NCBI RefSeq assembly: GCF_018139145.2
Contig: NC_059481.1
Span: 9,226,368-9,290,367 of the forward strand
Direction: 5' to 3'
Length of the DNA: 64,000 nt
DNA from: Gymnogyps californianus
Taxonomy: Eukaryota > Chordata > Aves > Accipitriformes > Cathartidae
The notes beneath the pieces were generated by a model. The model had not been told where the DNA came from. It made no database searches and saw only the letters and a program-made list of their open reading frames with translations. This document shows positions 53,487-64,000 of the stretch, in pieces. The position numbers and the translations under genes were made by a program. The stretch's first letter is position 1. Each line of letters opens with the position of its first letter.

Positions 53487-53531
53487 ATGGCGGCTTCTCC
53501 TGTTGAGGTGTTCGGGCTGCCAGGCGAGGAG
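53487..53531 (+). CDS. NEDD4: NEDD4 first coding exon (start of C2-WW-HECT E3 ubiquitin ligase)
   Basis: ATG in a strong context (TCGGCCATGGCG) encodes MAASPVEVFGLPGEE and is followed by the donor GTGAGG. This aligns with the N-terminus of the human short C2-containing NEDD4 isoform (MATCAVEVFGLLEDEE), whose next residues begin the C2 domain. NEDD4 ubiquitinates membrane proteins and adaptors at the plasma membrane and endosomes. Only 15 of about 900 residues are in the window; the C2 exon was looked for downstream and not found. RFX7 just upstream on the same strand repeats the human gene order. Fifteen residues alone would be weak; with CpG island, donor and synteny the call is firm. Confidence 0.86.
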
Positions 53532-53548
53532 GTGAGGCCTGTGACCGA

Positions 53549-53561
53549 CCCCCCCCCCCCC
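53549..53561. repeat. C13 homopolymer close to the NEDD4 exon 1 donor
   Basis: Thirteen C begin 17 bases after the donor. The length may be unreliable in sequencing. Confidence 0.9.
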
Positions 53562-55718
53562 GCGCTTCCCGCTTCCTTTCTCCGCGGAGGGCGGGCGGGC
53601 GGCGGCTTCTCCGCGGAGCCGGGCCGGGCGGGTCTCCCCTCAGGGCGGGGGTTTCCTGCGGGCCCGCCGCGGTCTGGCGTGGCGGGGGGTGGGGGAGCGG
53701 GGCTGAGGGGCGGGGCCGGCGTCCCCCTGCCAGCTCCCCTCCGCACCGGCTGCCGGCCACCCCGCCAGCCCCGGCCGGCCGCGGGGAGCGCGGCGAGCTG
53801 GCGGCTGCCGTGTCTCCTAGCACCGGCATTCTTGTCTCTAGGCTGCTTTTTGAAAGCTGTGCGAGCCTCCTATAGACGGAGAAATTCGCGTGCGTTGGCA
53901 ACTTCCTCGTGACGGAGCTAGATGGGTGAAGCGGGATTTCTCCCCCCGCTCCCTCCTCCAGTACTAAAGAATAAAGTCTTTGTTTCAGGCTTTGTCACAG
54001 GCAGTATTCGAACCGCTGAAGCGGTGCGTGGATTAGAATTGTGCAAAAGGTAGTTTAGGGCCTGAGCGATGGTGCTTTTCTCTGCATTTCCATTAGCGAG
54101 AGTATGAAATCTTGTGTGCGTTTCAGTGTTTTTTGCAACAAACTCGTGGGCAACTGAAAGTGACTTCTACAACGACTTGTGTCATGAGGTCGCAGTTCCT
54201 GAGCACGTGGATCTTTGGAAGGTGGCTGATACTGATGTACCTGTTACTGTGCTTATGTGGCAGACAGGTGGGGTGGGCTTTTGCATCGTAACTGTGGCTT
54301 GTGCACAGGGCAGAATATTGATGGAATAGTTAACTTTATCAAGAAGAAAGAAGGTTGCTGCTTTTTTTAATTGCAGGTACAGGAAGACTAAAAGCTGTAT
54401 CCATCTGAAAGCTGTTTGGTGATCTGTGTGAAATGTCAGTAGTATTGTCTTTGAGCCAACAGGATATTTTACCAAGACTGTCTTTGATCAGCTCTTTTTG
54501 TGTCCAGGCAGTGATGATCTGTGTGTCAATGCACACTTGTTGCGTCCTTAGCAGGAATTCACTTTATTAAAACCATGAAATATTATTCCTAGCCTGTCAG
54601 CATGGCTCTCTTTCTCAGGTTCTGCTTTACTTCTGGAGAAGTAACTATAAAGCTCTCAAATGATTTTTTTTTTGTCCCTTCATCTTAATATTTGAGTTGC
54701 ATGGGAGTTCTAATAGAAAATTAGCACAGCATGCTGCAAGGGTTGCATAGCACTTCCCATTGCAAGATCCTGTTTTCAGTTGCTAGTAACTTTTTGAGGC
54801 TATCTAGTTGGACTAAAACATTCCATGCCTCAGGCTCTCTATTTTAAATTTATTAAACTTTGGTCAGTTTAGTTGTTTCTTAGCCTCCCTTGCTACGGGG
54901 AAAATATTTTTGAAATCTGGTCAAAAATGAACAATTCTGATCTTCCCTCCATCCTTTTGAACATGGACATGTTCATTTGGAACAGCTGGGGGAAGGGTGA
55001 GAAAGTTTGAGTATGTAACAAGTCTATCAGATCCAACTTTTTTCCGTAATTCAAAAGCTTAGCCAAACTTTTTCAAGTTACAAATGTGAAAAATACAGTT
55101 TGTTTATGATCAGAGGCTTTGATATGCAGTTGGTGCTTATTGATTCACATGTAAAGAACTTGCTCAGTTTTCTTCATAGTTTTCATGTGTGATTCTGCAT
55201 GCACAAATGACAAAATGAATGATCTTAGGGTTATAGGAAAACTGCTGCCAGCTGTTTTTGCCTAGGGTACTAGAATGGAAACGAGTTCTGCCTCTCTAGG
55301 TTGTCTTTTTTTGTCTTCCCAGAGTTTAAATCTGGAAGATTGCATACACAGAATCACAACAAAAACACAAAGTCAGAAACCCAAATCATATTCAAAGTAG
55401 CATCAGGGAGTTTTCTGTAAAAGCCTCCCCTGCCCTCATTTTGCACGCTTTTCATGGTTTATGTCTGCACACTGCTGCTTCCCCAGGGCTGCTCTGTGAC
55501 CCGTTCTGCAAAATGGATTTGCTTGGGGTATGAATCAAAATTGTCTGGTAAAAGAAAGCGGTGTTACCTGCAAAGCCTCTTCACTTGTTGCAGCTATTGC
55601 GTACGATTATATGGTAAATATAATAATTGTAAATAAATGGTAAATAAAATAAGGCAGGAAGGTGAGAAGAAGTTGGTCTAATTATTGAGGCAGTTGAATG
55701 CAGTATTAGAGTGTGGAT

Positions 55719-55731
55719 CCCCCCCCCCCCC
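55719..55731. repeat. C13 homopolymer in NEDD4 intron 1
   Basis: Thirteen consecutive C in an otherwise AT-rich stretch, after GTGTGGAT and before GCAGTTAAG. Confidence 0.9.
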
Positions 55732-55949
55732 GCAGTTAAGCATTTATTCCAGATTTCTTGGTTAATGGTGTATTAGTCACTTGGACTTAATAAAGGATTG
55801 CTAATACGATGTTGCTGACACAAAAAAAAAAGATGAAGAAGCTGGGATGAAAAGGAAGCTGTAGCTAAGGTTATTGTGTATGCAGTGGGTTATTGTATAT
55901 GCTGTATTTAGGTATCTGAATTTCAGTGCCTGAATCTAGTAGATGCAGT

Positions 55950-56070
55950 TGTCCTTAATTTCTCTGGTTCAGTTTTTCTTCTGTAAAATGGATATAGTAT
56001 CCTTCTGTCACCTGTAGGACTTCTTATGACTTAGTTGGATATTGAAATAATGAGCACTAGAAGAGTCAAT
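55950..56070 (+). mobile_element. MIR-like SINE remnant
   Basis: TTTCTCTGGTTCAGTTTTTC then TTCTGTAAAATGGATATAGT, followed by CACCTGTAGGACTTCTTATG, follows the order of the MIR 3' part (CTCAGTTTCCTCATCTGTAAAATGGGGATAATA ... CACAGGGTTGTTGTGAGGATT). It is diverged and was compared from memory. Confidence 0.55.
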
Positions 56071-58125
56071 GGGGAAAACTAATAATTCTGTATTCAGAGC
56101 AGGGGCTTAGCAGCGTGTGGAAAATGAGGTCTGGGGTCACATGCTGAAAAATGAAAACAGGAGAAAATACAAAGTGGTAGTTTGTGAGCAATACCAATTT
56201 TGTTTACTTAGTAAGGTGTCTCTCAGAAATAGTTTATGATCCTATCATCAAAAGTTCTAACAGGATGAATATGCAATAACAGGCTAGAATGAATATAATC
56301 CAGGAACAATATTAGACTAAAACTGAATGCTGATCACATTTCTGAATATTTTATTGTGAATTATTTTATATTGCAGGATAGTATATAGAAAAAAGGCAAA
56401 TGAACAGATTATACACCTTACTACAGCTGATCTCAATGTAGAAAAATAAAGAGCTCTAATGATATTTTTAAAAATTACTTTTTATCCTCTAATTAAATTT
56501 TTTTAAAGAGGAAAGAAATGCCTTAAAGTATACTTCCCACCTCCAGGTCAGACTTTCTCTCACGGTGCTGTTTGCCTCAGGCTGCTTAAAAAAATCAGTT
56601 GGGAGCATTAACTGCTGCAGACTTTGTCTTGACCTGTGAAGTGGGTAACCGTGCCTGTTGTTGCATACTCAGGATATACCTACCTTTAAATATAGTTGCA
56701 AGTGTTGGTTCAGATCTGCAGGAGCAGACTGACAGAACTGCTGCTGCTTTTCTTTGTCATAGCAGTGGTAACTTTGCTGGTGCTCTTAAGTGTGCTTGTT
56801 GAGGTGGGACGTCCATAGCTACAGGGTTTTTGGCTGAGGCACTTTCTCATACAAAACTTTCAGGTTGCTAAGACTTGGATTTCTGTAGATTAAACACTTT
56901 GATCAAGCATTTTCTGACACTGAGCTATTCACTTCCAGTTATTGTGGTTTTGTGACAATTGACTGCAATACTAAATACAGCATTTTCTAACAGTAATTGT
57001 GGAATTCTCTTTCAAAGACTGAAGGAAGAATTGTTGATATCTCAGCTAATGCTCTGTTATTTCTTTGGTTACAGAAGGAATTACATTTTTAGTGGTTTGC
57101 TGGGTTAAAAATGTAATTGTTAAAGAACTGTCCAGAATGACGATGTATTTATTTCTGTTTTCTGTTAAAATACCTGCTTGCACTGTAGGGCTTTGGAATG
57201 GCATTTAATAAAATGACGCCACTTGTCTATGTACATGTATTTCATTGCCAGTTTAATTTAAAAATTTCTATATGTCAAAGTTCTTACGCTCCCAGCCTGA
57301 ACTAAGGACTTTCTGATTTTGCTTAGCTCTTTTTATATTGCCTAAATGACATGGTAAGGTAGCTAGCTTTTTTGATCTGTTGTGTCTATTACGTTTGATC
57401 TGTTTCAGGGATCAAACTAGTAATGGGAACTTCTGACAGGCGAAAATACACTTCCCACTTGCATGCATTTGCCATTTCAGGTTTCTCAGTCACTTGAGAG
57501 CTGTCCTATGTAGAATAAGTGTTCTTGTTTTCTGCAGATCACATAAGATTTCTCATAAGCATATGTTATTTCATTCTGGAAAGCTTTAGATATATTTTTA
57601 TATTCCTTTAGGATATACTACTGGAGTAGGTTGTTTATGGCTATTTAGCTTGCTGCTGGTGAACTGAAAGTCTTGGATACATGGTTTGTCTTCTCTACTT
57701 CTGCACACCTTACCTCACAACCCTTCTCATATTGCTATATTTTGGAGATGATGCTGATGACCAGAGATCTTTTAGACATTACTTTGGAGACTGGCATGGA
57801 CTAGTCTTCCTCTGGATTGCTTCTGATGAAAACAGTAATTTTGTTTGGCTTGTTTGTGCCTGAGCTTGAGGCAGCCCCGTGCTTCTGTTCCTGTTCGAAC
57901 CCTATGGCCTCCCCAGCACCTCTGTGCTAGATGTCTGCTCCCTCTAACTCTGTTCTTATATGGGGCACTCAAATATAAAAAAACAGACATGCATGCCTCT
58001 GTGCTTCAGAAATGCTCTGAATTTGTTCTAGGCTGTGAAGGACTTTCCCATTGCAAGGCATGATCTGGAATCCAGTGTATCTGGAATAGTTTAGACACTT
58101 GTAGAAATGGTGATGCTTGCTGGTT

Positions 58126-58200
58126 TGGGGTTTTGGGAGGTTTTTTGGTTTTCTTTTGGGCTTGTTTTGTTTTGGTGGGTTTTGGTTTTTTTTTTTTTGA
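58126..58200. repeat. G/T-rich low-complexity tract
   Basis: Runs of T2-T12 are separated by short G runs (GGTTTTTTGGTTTTC ... GGTTTTGGTTTTTTTTTTTT). It is intronic, with no element body seen. Confidence 0.85.
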
Positions 58201-59978
58201 ACAGCAGTTTAATTTGTGTAGAACTGATGGTTTCAAGAAGCTATCTTATGTACCTGGGTTTGTTTTGTTTTTTAAAGCCTTTCTTTCACACTGAACTAAC
58301 AAACACTGACTGTGACTGTTGTGGATATTGGGTTGCATGTGTTGAAAAGTGGTTTGGTGGTTGGTTTGTTTTTTGTTTGGTTTTTTTTAAAGTAAAATTC
58401 TCTTGACAAAAGGATAACTCTCTTAGTGGACTCTTGTCTTCTTGAATCTTTTCCTTAATTTGCAGTCGAATGGAGGTGTTAAATACAATCTGTAGCAACG
58501 GCCAGCATTTCTTGAAGGATGAGACTTCCTTATTTATGAACACAAAATGCTCCTATGGTACAATTAACATTTAAGTTCTTTTAGTGAGTTAGTAAGACTG
58601 GACTGTAACCGGCAGGTGGAAGTTAATGACTTTCATTATGTTTACGAGATTGATTAATGTAGTTCTATAATAGGAATCTTCCTGAATCTAAAACTTGCTT
58701 TGCTTGCTTTGAGAGAATTTCTTCAAAGAAAAATAATTTGGCTCTGTTGGTCACCATAGAGGGGGAAGAGAGTGCTCTCTGGGTTGTGAAGGAATGGTCA
58801 AGATGGCAAAGTCTCCTTCCAACTTTCCACCTTTTGGTGAAATGAACTGGTCACGCTAACAAAACTTACTATCATTTAGAGGTCACCTAACATATGTCTG
58901 CCTCACTTGCAAGGTCTGAATATTGCAGGAACTACTTTCCTTCAGCTAAGGCTCACCATTCTGTGTGAAATGCTTTCTTTCAAATGAGATGGTAGGTTTT
59001 AACAGTAACTTCATTGAACCTATGCCTCACGCTGTCAACTTTCTATCTGTCTCCTGCTGGAATTGCTCAGGCTGAATATAGCATATATAAGTGCTCTTAG
59101 CTAGCCTGATCTTATAATTATGTGTTGGAGTTTTTTGTTTAAGATCTAAAGAATCTTATTTAAAATTCTTAGTACCTCTTTCTCTATAATATATGAGGAA
59201 GGTCTGTTCTTAAATGTTTTTAACAGTAGACAGGTGAAGAAGGGCAGTATCTTCTGAACTGCTTAAGGGAAAACATTCTGTGCTAACCTCAGTGTAGGTA
59301 ATGGAAGAGCCAAATCCTTAATTATTCAGACTGTGAAAGGTTTCTTTGAGATGAAAAGACTGCTCCAGTAAATGCCATTAAGGAATATGTTTTTGTTGTG
59401 AAACACTCAAACATAACTTTTATGGTCACTAATGATCTCAAGGTAGAAAAAACACAAAACAAAACCCAAACTTTTAATGCAATTTGATGCTCTTGGCTGG
59501 GAGATATAGACTAGGAAACTTGCTAAGATATGCGTTTTTTAACTTACAGAAACACAGCAGTGTCATCTATTAAAATTTGCAGATGCGGGAAGCTATCCAA
59601 TTGGAATATGTAGTCACTTTAGCTGTAAATAATCTTTCAGCATCGTTTCTGAGCTGCTCCTAGGCTTCAGAGCCTTTTATGTGATGATGTCTGTCTTTTA
59701 ATTAATGATTTGTGCTTGAAATACAAGCTACTAGTAGGGTAGAGCTGGGTACCTTGAGTAAGATGTCTCACAGATTTGAGAAGCATGCTATAAAAGAAAC
59801 TATACATTCATGGTGTGTATCTCTTATGCTAGTACTTATTCTTTAACAGGGTCTTGGCTTTAGTGCACTTCTACCCATGCAAGTGTCCTAACTTTTTGTG
59901 CGGTTTATAGCTGTTCCTTAATGAGGTCAGCAGTCTGTGTAGATGTGCACTGCAGAACACTATAATAGTTGATAATCT

Positions 59979-59981
<3 letters not shown>

Positions 59982-60010
<29 letters not shown>
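59982..60010. repeat. Poly(T) run (T29)
   Basis: Twenty-nine consecutive T followed by CCCCCTTCCCC. It could be the tail of a minus-strand retroposed sequence, but I recognise no body next to it. Confidence 0.9.
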
Positions 60011-63000
60011 CCCCCTTCCCCTCTACTGACTTTCTGGACCTCAGTACATGGCATGGGAGGGATCGCTCTACATGGGACGTAGAACACGTTCAGCTCATTG
60101 AACATCCCTTCCTTTTTATGCTCTTTCACTGGGCCAGGCTATTCACTGCTTTCAGTTTTGAACTTCCAAACTATTGGTATGTTTATTTCAGCTTGCCTTA
60201 TCTGCACATACCCAAATCTGAATTTTCTGTTCTCTTTTTATCTGTGCACTGTATGCAGACATAGTATGAAGCTTAAGAAAGCCTTAATATATAATTCCTG
60301 ATGTTACCATAATCTTAAAAGGTGATGCTGCTGTACTGTTTTATCGTTGCAATATCCTTTGATGTTCTTTTCTTGGCTTGTTTTAGTGGTAGTTGGTTCT
60401 TGACCTATCTAGCTGGAACAAAAGAATAACAGGATGTTATTGCCTAAAGCAGTTGTTTACTACAAAGTGTGCTCTCTGTCAGACAACTCAGACATTTTTA
60501 TATTGGCTTCCTCAGAAAAAAAAAAAAGCTGTCTAGTAGTCCAGCAGATACTACCATTTTATGTTCTACATTAGATTAACCATCCAGTTTTTGGTGTTTC
60601 CTTACATCCTGTGTGAATCTTTTCTGTAGAAATATATTGAAAAAGCAAAACCAAAACTTGAACCAAAGATTAAAATCGGAAAGCCAGTAAAATTAAATTT
60701 TCAACAGTAATCAAATATGTACTCTGAAGAGCCCTTCTCCTAGTTAAAAACCTTTCTCTTCTATTGCTATACAATGATTTTAATTTATCTGAATTTTGTA
60801 TGTATCTTACACATGTCAAACTGCTTTTTATGTATGGTGGTAGTTTATCTGAGTCTGACTCCAGTCAGTGATGTGTTAGAGGTTTGGGATGTGTCAGGAA
60901 TCATTGTTTAGCCTGAGAAATGGATTGCAGCTTGCTGAAAACTCCTGTAAAATTATTTGGACTTGAAGTGTTTACATTAACATCACAGAGAGCCTTATAG
61001 CCACTGAGTTAGATAATAGCATGTTATGTGTTTTGTCTTACTGCTTCAAGCAAAGGAGAACAGTTAGTAGTGTAATATGTTCATAGTAGAATTATTGGGT
61101 GTTGCAGACATTAATGACTGGCAAAGGTAAATGCCTCTTGCTGGTGTAACATTATAGTGTTTCAATGCACAAAATGAAAAATGTTGAGCTTTTTTTCCCC
61201 CCTCCCCTGACTCGGGTATAGGCAGCAGCTAAAACTTGTAAAGTGACAAGTTACAACTCTTTGTTGTAATCTTGTTGTGAATCTTATCACATTTAGTTTG
61301 TGTACGAAATATTTTGTCATTTACAGTTTGTGGAACTGGCAACGTACTCTGACTGCACGCACATACGTGGATATGTACACATGCATGTGCGCACACTCAC
61401 AGACTGGAGTCTACCTTTGGGGACTCAGACGAGGATCACACTTGATTGTCGTTCTCTGGTTTGTTCAGTGTTTTGTACACTGATAGTCATCACCATGTCA
61501 CCATTAATTTGTGCCTTCTTTCTCACCCTTTCTTTCTGCATATGCCTTTTCTTCTGTCTTCTGCTCTGTCTTGGACTTCGACCACTAAAGTAGGAGTCGC
61601 TCTCCCAGTTGTCATTAGCATTATTTTCCTACCATGTGAATTTGGGAAGGATGGGGGTGAGAATGGACAGTGTTAATACTTGTCCTTTATAGTCATTGAC
61701 TATAAACAGCTGTAACCCAGGCAAGACCATTCTATTCTGATAAAGTTGTGAGCAAGTTTTAAACTCCTTAAAAGCTTAAAATTTCTTTCCAAATGCTGTT
61801 TTCTTGCCCAAAATGAACAGTTCAAGAACTTCTCACCTTAATATATATTCATTGAATCTAGGTAGATTCATAGTGACTTTTGTGGAAATGAAACACTATC
61901 CACTTCTGGAAGTGCCAATTTATTAGTTTGACTCTTGCTTTGCTGTGTAGAGAACACATTTTAAAACTATTTTAATAGGCATACATAAAAAGGATTTCTG
62001 TGTTACCTTCAGTTCAAAGTATCACAGGCTGGCAGGCATTGCCTTTAAAGCTTTAAGTTACTGATTGTCTATGTATCATCTCAGAAACCTTCTATTTCAT
62101 CATCTTGTTACATACTATCTGTTAGTAAATAGATTCATTGTTAGAGGTTGTGAAAATGGCACATTTTAGCAGACCCAGCTATTTTGACCAGTTAATCTTG
62201 AACACGTACTTTAGAATATATTAATAAGATTAACAATAGAATAATGATAAAACCTGGAAGTTCATGATCAGATAACTAACTTGCTGATTCAGCTCTGTAA
62301 AGGATGTTTTGTCTGACTTAATCAGACCACGCATTTTTGGACAGTTCAGTCTCTGTAATATGTGGTAGCCTTATCCTCCCCACATACCCCACCCCTCAGC
62401 TTTAAAAATATTATATAACCCCTAAAAATTATTTATCCTTGAATTTGTTAGGAGCAGCCTAACTGATACAAACACTCAGTGTCATTTGGACTTCATTTGT
62501 ATGCAGGCACTCCCTGGCAGATTCAGTAGTTTAACAAATACTACTTCTTTTCCCACACTGTTTTTATCTGATTCATGTTGGGGTACTTGTATTTTCGGAG
62601 GGAACAGCTTAACAGTTCACAGTTTTAATGGCAAAATGATCTGCTTGTGTTTTGTATATGATGCTGTGTTGCGGGCCATTATTGTGTTCCCTTCTTCTCC
62701 TCCCGCCTCTGAAGTGGCTGGCAGTCAAATGTTGTCAAAAGAAGCTGAACATGCTTGCTCCATCTATACAAACAACCCCTGTACAACTCTGTGCCCAGAG
62801 CTGCTGCCTTTGATGGGCTGTCATGTGTGCATGTCTCTCAGAAGTGTATGTCTGTGTTGCAGAGCAGTTGGGTACTAGGGCATTAAACCTGTAAGACTCC
62901 TAGTGTGTTCAAAGCAGCAGTGAATACTCTGTCTCTTCAGCTGTACAGATGGAATAAATTCAAACTGACCCCTTCAAGTTAACGTCAGGACTGCAAAAGC

Positions 63001-64000
63001 GTAGGTAGGCATTTATGGCCAGGAAGAGGCTCTTGAGGAGATAAACGGGTCTGAGAGAGCAGTTTCCTAGACAAGCTGCAGTGCTGCTAGACATAACTGG
63101 CATGTTCCTGGTTACTGACTAGGTGCCTATCCCTTCGTATGCCACCAGAACCACTGGAAGCACCGCAGTGGTGGAAAAGAGTAGCAAGGCAAGCTTGAGA
63201 GTGTCTACAGCCAATATAGAAGAGGTACAGGCTGTGTTTCTTGGACCATGAAAACACTCTCAGGTTGCAGCTGTCTGTGGATCTACAGAAGCAGTTACTG
63301 ATTCACCATTTCTTGTATGTGTGGCTACAAAGGGGGCAAATAAGGATCTCCTGAGCAAGGTGACTGAAGAAGAAAAGGTTCAAAATTGCCTTTGAAACCA
63401 TGAAATTTTGGTTTTGAACCTATTCCCTGTGGATGCCAGAATCAAGTATCTGATGCTTTGTCTCCGTGCAGAGCTGGCATCGCCTAATTTTTGGCTGCAT
63501 GAAATTAGCTTTAAACAGTCCTGGAACTTTTCGGCTGCTCATTGCTTTCTGAGATCAGTGTGTTTGGGGCAGCTTTTGTGAGCTGTAGCAGCAGTTCCTT
63601 AGCAATTCTGCCTGTCATCAGTGAGTGGGGAGAAAAGGTCATATGGTCACAGCGGAGACCAGTATCCTGTCAGCAGGCCTCTGCCTCTTCAGGATGTGCG
63701 GGGTTGTAGCATAATGGGTCCTTCCAGTGTAAGGCACTTCTGACTGCATTTGGATCGAGCTGTCTGAATTTCTCCTGATCTGCCTTGCTCACTAGTGTGA
63801 CCAGAGAATGGGGAACCTAATATGTCGTGATTAAGTATTGCCCTTGCACGTTAGCGTGGTTTTTTTCCTGAAGTTTCTAGTCTTTATAGCTTGGAAAAGG
63901 AAGAAGTGGACCCTTCAGTATCACCTATCAGTTTAAAAAATACACAGAAAGGTGTGTGGTGGGTTTTTGGGGGCTGAGAGCACTTAATGGGAAAAGTGAA

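Larger units (their letters stand above)
53050..53815. promoter_or_regulatory. NEDD4: CpG island, NEDD4 promoter and first exon
   Basis: This is the only long stretch in the window with very high G+C and dense CpG, in contrast to its AT-rich surroundings. It contains CCAAT boxes (53236 and 53289) and tandem GC boxes (53388 and 53400), and no TATA box is apparent. No ATG occurs on the + strand between about 53,025 and the NEDD4 start at 53487, so transcripts starting inside the island would meet that ATG first. The long open frames on both strands here are a by-product of high GC. Confidence 0.9.
53532..64000 (+). other. NEDD4: NEDD4 first intron (continues beyond window)
   Basis: It begins at the GTGAGG donor. 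No exon with C2-domain similarity is recognised before the window ends, although short exons could escape notice. The intron contains a C13 run (53,549-53,561), a second C13 run (55,719-55,731), a MIR-like SINE remnant (about 55,950-56,070), a G/T-rich tract (58,126-58,200) and a T29 run (59,982-60,010). A transcriptionally separate element cannot be excluded but none is seen. Confidence 0.75.

Noticed and set aside
53009..53901. Long open frames on the minus strand (up to 290 codons) and other plus-strand frames across the CpG island
   Set aside because: Composition is Pro/Arg/Ala/Gly in all frames, as expected from high GC with few stop codons. No family resemblance and no splice logic other than NEDD4 exon 1.
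59982..60130. T29 run as the tail of a minus-strand processed pseudogene
   Set aside because: No gene-like sequence or target duplication was recognised on either side.
63695..63765. GGTTGTAGCATAATGGGTCC as a possible tRNA 5' part
   Set aside because: The downstream arms do not pair and the B-box is absent.

Overview
This is ordinary vertebrate nuclear DNA from a bird, most likely a neoavian species. It has long AT-rich introns with GT-AG boundaries, one CpG island promoter, CR1-type LINE debris in antisense, and a solo LTR of a type I recognise from Neoaves. I see no prokaryotic gene layout, CRISPR array or tRNA/rRNA gene. Gene names rest on recalled human protein sequences and on gene order; no database was searched.

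Region 1 (1 to about 44,430) is the 3' part of RFX7, the winged-helix transcription factor closest to RFX5, on the + strand. Eight coding exons lie in the window: 13936-13969, 22284-22366, 23200-23322, 29471-29587, 32277-32361, 33029-33236, 35868-36163 and 37109-40423. Their reading phases agree at every junction and give 1,419 residues up to the stop codon. The first coding exon or exons, encoding roughly the first 50 residues, lie upstream of base 1. A long 3' UTR with several poly(A) signals follows. The most notable feature is the intron at 29588-32276, which splits the DNA-binding domain. It begins ATATCCTT, ends AC, and has a CCTTAAT branch-site motif about 11 bases before its end. It therefore looks like a U12-dependent AT-AC intron, while the other six introns are GT-AG.

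Region 2 (about 44,430 to 53,050) is intergenic, without a recognisable gene. It holds two inverted, diverged copies of an old interspersed repeat near 51.2 and 51.7 kb.

Region 3 (about 53,050 to 64,000) is the start of NEDD4, a C2-WW-HECT ubiquitin ligase, also on the + strand. A CpG island with two CCAAT boxes and paired Sp1-type GC boxes leads into a 15-codon first coding exon (53487-53531). The rest of the window is its first intron. RFX7 and NEDD4 lie next to each other in the same orientation at human 15q21.3, which supports both calls. The two genes are not known to form a functional unit; this is conserved synteny.

I found no undescribed biological system. The points worth a second look are the AT-AC intron, the solo LTR with exact target-site duplication inside RFX7, the threonine-proline repeat in the last RFX7 exon, the inverted repeat pair and the compact NEDD4 promoter.
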